A DNA stretch of 64,000 nucleotides from CANMIH01 sp049116335 (GTDB lineage: Bacteria; Pseudomonadota; Alphaproteobacteria; Rhodobacterales; Rhodobacteraceae), in the NCBI GenBank assembly GCA_049116335.1, contig JAGDYZ010000023.1, positions 44,348 to 108,347 on the forward strand, given 5' to 3'. Shown here one piece after another: positions 60,380 to 64,000 of this stretch. Numbering within the stretch: the first letter of the stretch is position 1; each line of letters starts with the position of its first letter. Below the pieces are notes generated by a model. That model was not told the DNA's origin. It searched no databases and saw only the letters and a program-made list of their open reading frames with translations. A program made the position numbers and the translations under genes.

Positions 60380-62146
60380 TCATAGCGCCTGACAGGCCCG
60401 CGACAACCAGTCCCGCGCGGCACCTTCGACATGAGGTGCGACACGGGCGTAGGTCTCGGCGTGATAGGCATTCAGCCAGTCACGCTCGGCCGCTGTCAGA
60501 AGATCAGTGTTTATCAGACGGGTGTCGATTGGCACCCAGGTGATGGTTTCAAATTGATACATTTCGGCCACCGATTGGCCGGGCAGGGCCGGGGCCTCTT
60601 GCACTACAATCAGGTTTTCGATGCGAATGCCATAGTGGCCTTCTTTGTAGAACCCCGGCTCGTTCGACAGGATCATGCCGGGCTCTAGCGGCACATGGCC
60701 GGTGCGGGCAATACGGGCCGGGCCTTCGTGAACACAGAGATAGGCGCCAACCCCGTGGCCGGTGCCGTGGCCAAAGTCCAGCCCGTGTTCCCAAAGCGCC
60801 ATCCGGGCCAGAGGATCAATATCGCGCCCGGCCAGCCCCTTGGGGAACCGCAGTTTGGACAGGGCGATCATTCCCTTCAACACCAAGGTGTTGGCGCGGC
60901 ACTCTTCCTCGCCCAGCTCACCAATGGCGATGGTGCGGGTGATGTCGGTGGTGCCATCAAGATACTGCCCGCCACTGTCCACAAGAAGGATCGAGTTCGG
61001 CTCAATGGTGCGGTTGCTGTCTTCCGAGACCCGGTAATGGGGCAGGGCGGCGTTGGGGCCTGCGGCCGAAATGGTGTCGAACGAGATATCGCGCAGAGCA
61101 TTATCTTTGCGGCGCTCGGCCTCAAGGCGGGTTGCGACATCGATTTCGGTCAAGCTGCCTTGAGCTTGGTCATCCAACCAGGCGAGAAACCGCACCATGG
61201 CGGCGGCATCGCGGATGTGGGCCGCACGCGAGCCGGACAGTTCAGCCGCGTTTTTACGGGCCTTGGGCAGAACACAAGGATCCGCTGCCTCAACGCATGT
61301 GCCTTTGATGGCGTCCACAATAGCTACCGGGCAGCTTGCGGGATCTATCTGAACAGACCCCGTTAGCGCTTCGATCACCGGCAGGAGCGTGGAGGGCGGG
61401 GCCGTGCGGACATTCGGGCCAAGGTGGTCACCCAGATCGGTCAGCTTTTCCGGCGCTATAAACATATCCACATGCCCATCGCGGTGCAGAATGGCAAAGC
61501 TATGCGGCACCGGGTTGCGCTGAATATCCATGCCCCGGATGTTCAGCAACCAGGCGATGGAATCAGGAAGCGTGATCACCGCCGCATCTGCCTTCAGGCC
61601 CGCCGCAAGGCGGGCCATCTTTTCGGCGTGAGGTTCGCCTGCAAATTCGAGGGGATGGGCCGCGACTTTGCCCAAGGGCGGGGCCGGTTGGTCGATCCAG
61701 ATCTGATCGACAAGATTGGCACAGCGCTGAAGCCGCGCACCGATTTTCTTTTCCATGGCCCGCAGCTGGTCAACAGAGAGCAGCCAGGGATCAAAGCCAA
61801 TCAAGCCCTCAGGGGCGGCGCCGGAAATCCAGTCGCCCAACGACACCGCAGGCCAGTCGACCTTTTCGAAGACATCTGCGGTCTGGTCCTTGACCTGAAC
61901 AGTATAACGGCTGTCGGTGAACACAGCGGCGCGGTCGCTCAGCGCCACACACCAGCCCGCAGAGCCGGTGAACCCGGTGAGCCAGGCCAGACGATCATCG
62001 CGCGGCGCCACATATTCCCCCTGATGGGCATCTGCGCGCGGCACGATAAACCCGGTCAGACCGGCTTCGCTCATCACCTCACGCAGATCAGAGAGGCGCT
62101 TTGGCCCCTGCACGGGCGAAGAGGATTCCACAAAGCTCTGGAACAT
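60380..62146 (-). CDS. Xaa-Pro aminopeptidase, M24B family
   Basis: The 588-residue protein has two N-terminal creatinase-like domains and a C-terminal pita-bread domain. Metal ligands are placed in LLVDSGGQYLDGTTDITRT, GHGTGHGVGAYLCVHEG and MILSNEPGFYKEGHYGIR. It removes residues preceding proline in peptides. It is next to an XRE-cupin regulator in the same direction. Confidence 0.92.
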   Translation of the reverse strand: MFQSFVESSSPVQGPKRLSDLREVMSEAGLTGFIVPRADAHQGEYVAPRDDRLAWLTGFTGSAGWCVALSDRAAVFTDSRYTVQVKDQTADVFEKVDWPAVSLGDWISGAAPEGLIGFDPWLLSVDQLRAMEKKIGARLQRCANLVDQIWIDQPAPPLGKVAAHPLEFAGEPHAEKMARLAAGLKADAAVITLPDSIAWLLNIRGMDIQRNPVPHSFAILHRDGHVDMFIAPEKLTDLGDHLGPNVRTAPPSTLLPVIEALTGSVQIDPASCPVAIVDAIKGTCVEAADPCVLPKARKNAAELSGSRAAHIRDAAAMVRFLAWLDDQAQGSLTEIDVATRLEAERRKDNALRDISFDTISAAGPNAALPHYRVSEDSNRTIEPNSILLVDSGGQYLDGTTDITRTIAIGELGEEECRANTLVLKGMIALSKLRFPKGLAGRDIDPLARMALWEHGLDFGHGTGHGVGAYLCVHEGPARIARTGHVPLEPGMILSNEPGFYKEGHYGIRIENLIVVQEAPALPGQSVAEMYQFETITWVPIDTRLINTDLLTAAERDWLNAYHAETYARVAPHVEGAARDWLSRACQAL

Positions 62147-62180
62147 GACGTCTCCTGTCTGTTGGGAAGCGGCGCGCGGG

Positions 62181-62732
62181 CTAGTCGGATTCCATCACGA
62201 CGAGCAGCACCGTATCGGGGGTCGTTGCGGCGTAAATGTGCGGCTGATCTGCGCGAAAAGCAAGGTAATCTCCAACCTTTAGCAATTCCGTTGCGTTCTG
62301 AGCACCCACCTCGGCTGTGCCCTGACAGACAATCACGTGTTCCCTCGTGCCAATGGGATGCCCGGGCGAGACCCGTGGCTCACCCGGTTGCAGGATCACG
62401 CGATAGATATCGCGACGGGCGTGGGCCGGGCAGGAGGACAAAAGCGCGGTGATATAGTCGGAATGATCCGAGGCCACGCCCAGCGTGTCACTGAGCGGGA
62501 TCAGCGTTTTATCCGGTGCGGGCTGTTCCAGAAGCGCGGCGAAGGGCACGCCCAAAGCTGTGGCAAGCTGCCAAAGCGTTTCAATGCTGGGATTGCCTTT
62601 CCCGGCCTCCAGTTGAGACAGCGTAGATTTCGCAATGCCCGCTTCACGTGCGAGAGCGGAAAGTGACATGCCAGTGCGAGCACGTTCGCGGTGCAGCGCA
62701 GCTGCGATCAGTTCGTTCGGTAAAATGGACAT
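62181..62732 (-). CDS. XRE-family transcriptional regulator with cupin domain
   Basis: From the ATG at 62732 the protein is 183 residues: an N-terminal helix-turn-helix (SALAREAGIAKSTLSQLEAG) and a C-terminal cupin (PGEPRVSPGHPIGTREHVIV). An upstream ATG at 62798 is in frame but would leave only 16 bp to azlC. It probably controls the divergent azlCD genes and itself. Confidence 0.82.
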   Translation of the reverse strand: MSILPNELIAAALHRERARTGMSLSALAREAGIAKSTLSQLEAGKGNPSIETLWQLATALGVPFAALLEQPAPDKTLIPLSDTLGVASDHSDYITALLSSCPAHARRDIYRVILQPGEPRVSPGHPIGTREHVIVCQGTAEVGAQNATELLKVGDYLAFRADQPHIYAATTPDTVLLVVMESD

Positions 62733-62775
62733 TCGTTCGACTTGACGGATTGTTGGTTCGTTCGTTACATCGAAC
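62712..62775. promoter_or_regulatory. Repeated TTCGTTCG motifs and palindrome, likely regulator sites
   Basis: TTCGTTCG occurs at 62712, 62732 and 62757, and GTTCG-N6-CGAAC forms a palindrome at 62760-62775. They overlap the regulator's start region and the azlC promoter region. Confidence 0.55.
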
Positions 62776-62814
62776 ATACGTTCAGAATCACGCTTCATCT
62801 AGGGAATTCAGCAG

Positions 62815-63531
62815 ATGCCGAGCCAGATGTCAGACAAAACGGAATTTTTCATGGGCGCGCGGGAAAGCCTGCCTCTGGCGCTGAGCGTGACGGTTTATGG
62901 CATGGCCTTTGGTCTGCTCGCGCCTCAGGCGGGGTTTGGTCGTGGGGACGTTGGGATAATGAGCGCGCTTGTCTACGGTGGATCGGCGCAGATCGTGGCG
63001 GTCGAACGGCTCATTTCCGGATCGGTAGCGATGGCGGCAGTGATTGCAGGAGTGGCTCTGAACCTGCGTTTGATGCTGATGACCGCGACCCTGCAGGACG
63101 AATTGCGCGGGCGCCCGTGGTGGCAGATTGCGCTGGGCGTGCAAAGCACAACCGATGCCAATTGGGCGCTGACAAAAGGCGCGCGGGCCTCGGGACGCAT
63201 GGTGGGCTATTGGTATCATCTGGGCGGCGGCGCTGCAGTTTATGTGGCCTGGATGATCTCGACCCTTGGCGGCAGTGTTCTGGCGCAACTGGTACCCGCG
63301 CCGGAACGTCTGGGGCTGGATTTCGCCCTGACTGCGGCCTCAATTGGCTTGTTGCGAGGGCTCTGGAAAGGGACCGGTGACATGGCGCCGTGGCTGGTTT
63401 CGGGGGCTGTGGTTGTTGTTGGCATGTCTGTTTTGGGTGTCGACCCGTCTTTGGCGATGATTGCAGGCGGGATCGGCGGAGCCACTCTTGCCGGAGTGAG
63501 AGGCCTACAGCAGGAGCCGCAGAATGGATAA
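62815..63531 (+). CDS. azlC: Branched-chain amino acid exporter, AzlC family
   Basis: The 238-residue protein has about six spans and the AzlC pattern (PLALSVTVYGMAFGLLAPQA, then SALVYGGSAQIVAVERL and VALNLRLMLMTATL). With AzlD it exports branched-chain amino acids or analogues. Its 3' end overlaps azlD by 8 bp. It is divergent from the XRE-cupin regulator. Confidence 0.87.
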   Translation: MPSQMSDKTEFFMGARESLPLALSVTVYGMAFGLLAPQAGFGRGDVGIMSALVYGGSAQIVAVERLISGSVAMAAVIAGVALNLRLMLMTATLQDELRGRPWWQIALGVQSTTDANWALTKGARASGRMVGYWYHLGGGAAVYVAWMISTLGGSVLAQLVPAPERLGLDFALTAASIGLLRGLWKGTGDMAPWLVSGAVVVVGMSVLGVDPSLAMIAGGIGGATLAGVRGLQQEPQNG

Positions 63532-63808
63532 TGTCACGCTGACCGTTCTGGGGCTTGGGTTGGGCACCTTCGCCATTCGTCTGACAGGCTATCTTCTGGG
63601 CCAGCGCGTGCCTCAGACCGGGCCCTGGGCCCGTGGGCTTGAGGCACTGCCGGGATGTCTGTTTGCGGCGCTGGTGACCTATCTGTTGCTACAGGGGCAG
63701 GGCCCGGAATGGATAGCGGGGGCCCTGGCCGCGCTCACCGCCGCCCTGACGCGCAGTTTGTCTCTGACCATGGTGGTAGGGATCGGGGCGGTGTTGTTTT
63801 TGCGATGA
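63524..63808 (+). CDS. azlD: Branched-chain amino acid transport protein AzlD
   Basis: The 94-residue membrane protein has about three spans (VLGLGLGTFAIRLTGYLLGQ, LFAALVTYLLLQG) and follows azlC with an 8-bp overlap. It is the small partner of AzlC. Confidence 0.85.
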   Translation: MDNVTLTVLGLGLGTFAIRLTGYLLGQRVPQTGPWARGLEALPGCLFAALVTYLLLQGQGPEWIAGALAALTAALTRSLSLTMVVGIGAVLFLR

Positions 63809-63851
63809 GATTTCGGGCCAAAGTTAGGTAGTCGAACTTGCATTATTGAGC

Positions 63852-63886
63852 GTTCGGAACTTCTATCAGCAAGAATAGTTCGAACT
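63852..63886. promoter_or_regulatory. Palindromes with GTTC/GAAC motif at the right edge
   Basis: GTTCGGAAC (63852-63860) and AGTTCGAACT (63877-63886) resemble the half-sites upstream of azlC. No gene follows before the window ends, so the target is unknown. Confidence 0.3.
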
Positions 63887-64000
63887 TTTTAAGTAGATCT
63901 GCGCGTAGATTGGAGTGCATCAATTGCAAACGTTTTGTCGAATTTTTTCCCTGATCGCTGTCTTCCTCAGGTAATCCCCCCATTTATGGAGGGGCGCGTC

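Noticed and set aside
1..64000. tRNA, rRNA or tmRNA genes
   Set aside because: Reading the intergenic regions showed no cloverleaf with the TTCGA-type loop or other hallmark; none could be supported.

Overview
The window is bacterial chromosome from an alphaproteobacterium, most likely a marine member of the Rhodobacteraceae (Roseobacter group). The support is a complete alphaproteobacterial-type division and cell wall (dcw) cluster running mraZ to ftsZ, lpxC, bamD and recN, two DUF2484 genes beside murC, a PhaR regulator, and protein sequences of clear Rhodobacterales character. The genus cannot be fixed from the sequence alone.

Positions 1-13300 are housekeeping and catabolic genes. They start with the 3' end of xseA, phaR and a DegT-type aminotransferase. 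A minus-strand operon follows with a polar amino acid ABC transporter (ATPase, binding protein, two permeases), two glutamine-synthetase-like gamma-glutamylamine ligases, a class I amidotransferase and a PuuB-like FAD oxidase. This looks like uptake and gamma-glutamylation-based breakdown of a polyamine or related amine. A PhnD-like protein, two TerB-like proteins and rlmJ complete the section.

Positions 13300-21800 are a prophage remnant. A decayed IS5-type transposase gene cuts into a P2-like contractile tail operon that keeps only its 3' half: the sheath 3' end, tube FII, E/E' with a -1 frameshift signal, tape measure T, U, X and D. After D come a small ORF, a DUF2513-like gene and a RelE/ParE-like toxin gene behind an unrecognised 185-residue gene. 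From 21800 to 23550 there is almost no credible protein gene. This stretch holds two related long hairpins, an orphan terminator, a 38-bp tandem repeat, TGGG repeats resembling MraZ operators, a DnaA box and a strong terminator 14 bp before mraZ. The leader resembles the UpsM RNA region of Rhodobacter sphaeroides.

Positions 23550-54050 are the dcw cluster: mraZ, rsmH, ftsL, ftsI, murE, murF, mraY, murD, ftsW, murG, murC, murB, ddl, ftsQ, ftsA, ftsZ, then lpxC, bamD and recN. Extra genes sit between its blocks: an AAA ATPase; a flavoprotein with an orphan Phd-like antitoxin and a secreted protein; an APC permease with DUF2484 and small membrane proteins; and an AT-richer DUF6161-like coiled-coil membrane protein. 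The ftsZ upstream region carries two DnaA boxes and a perfect CtrA-type site.

Positions 54050-64000 hold a WYL regulator facing an epoxide-hydrolase-like gene across a perfect palindrome, a D-lactate-dehydrogenase-type oxidase, a ClC channel, an SH3 protein, a DUF427 protein, an M24 aminopeptidase, and an XRE-cupin regulator divergent from azlCD.
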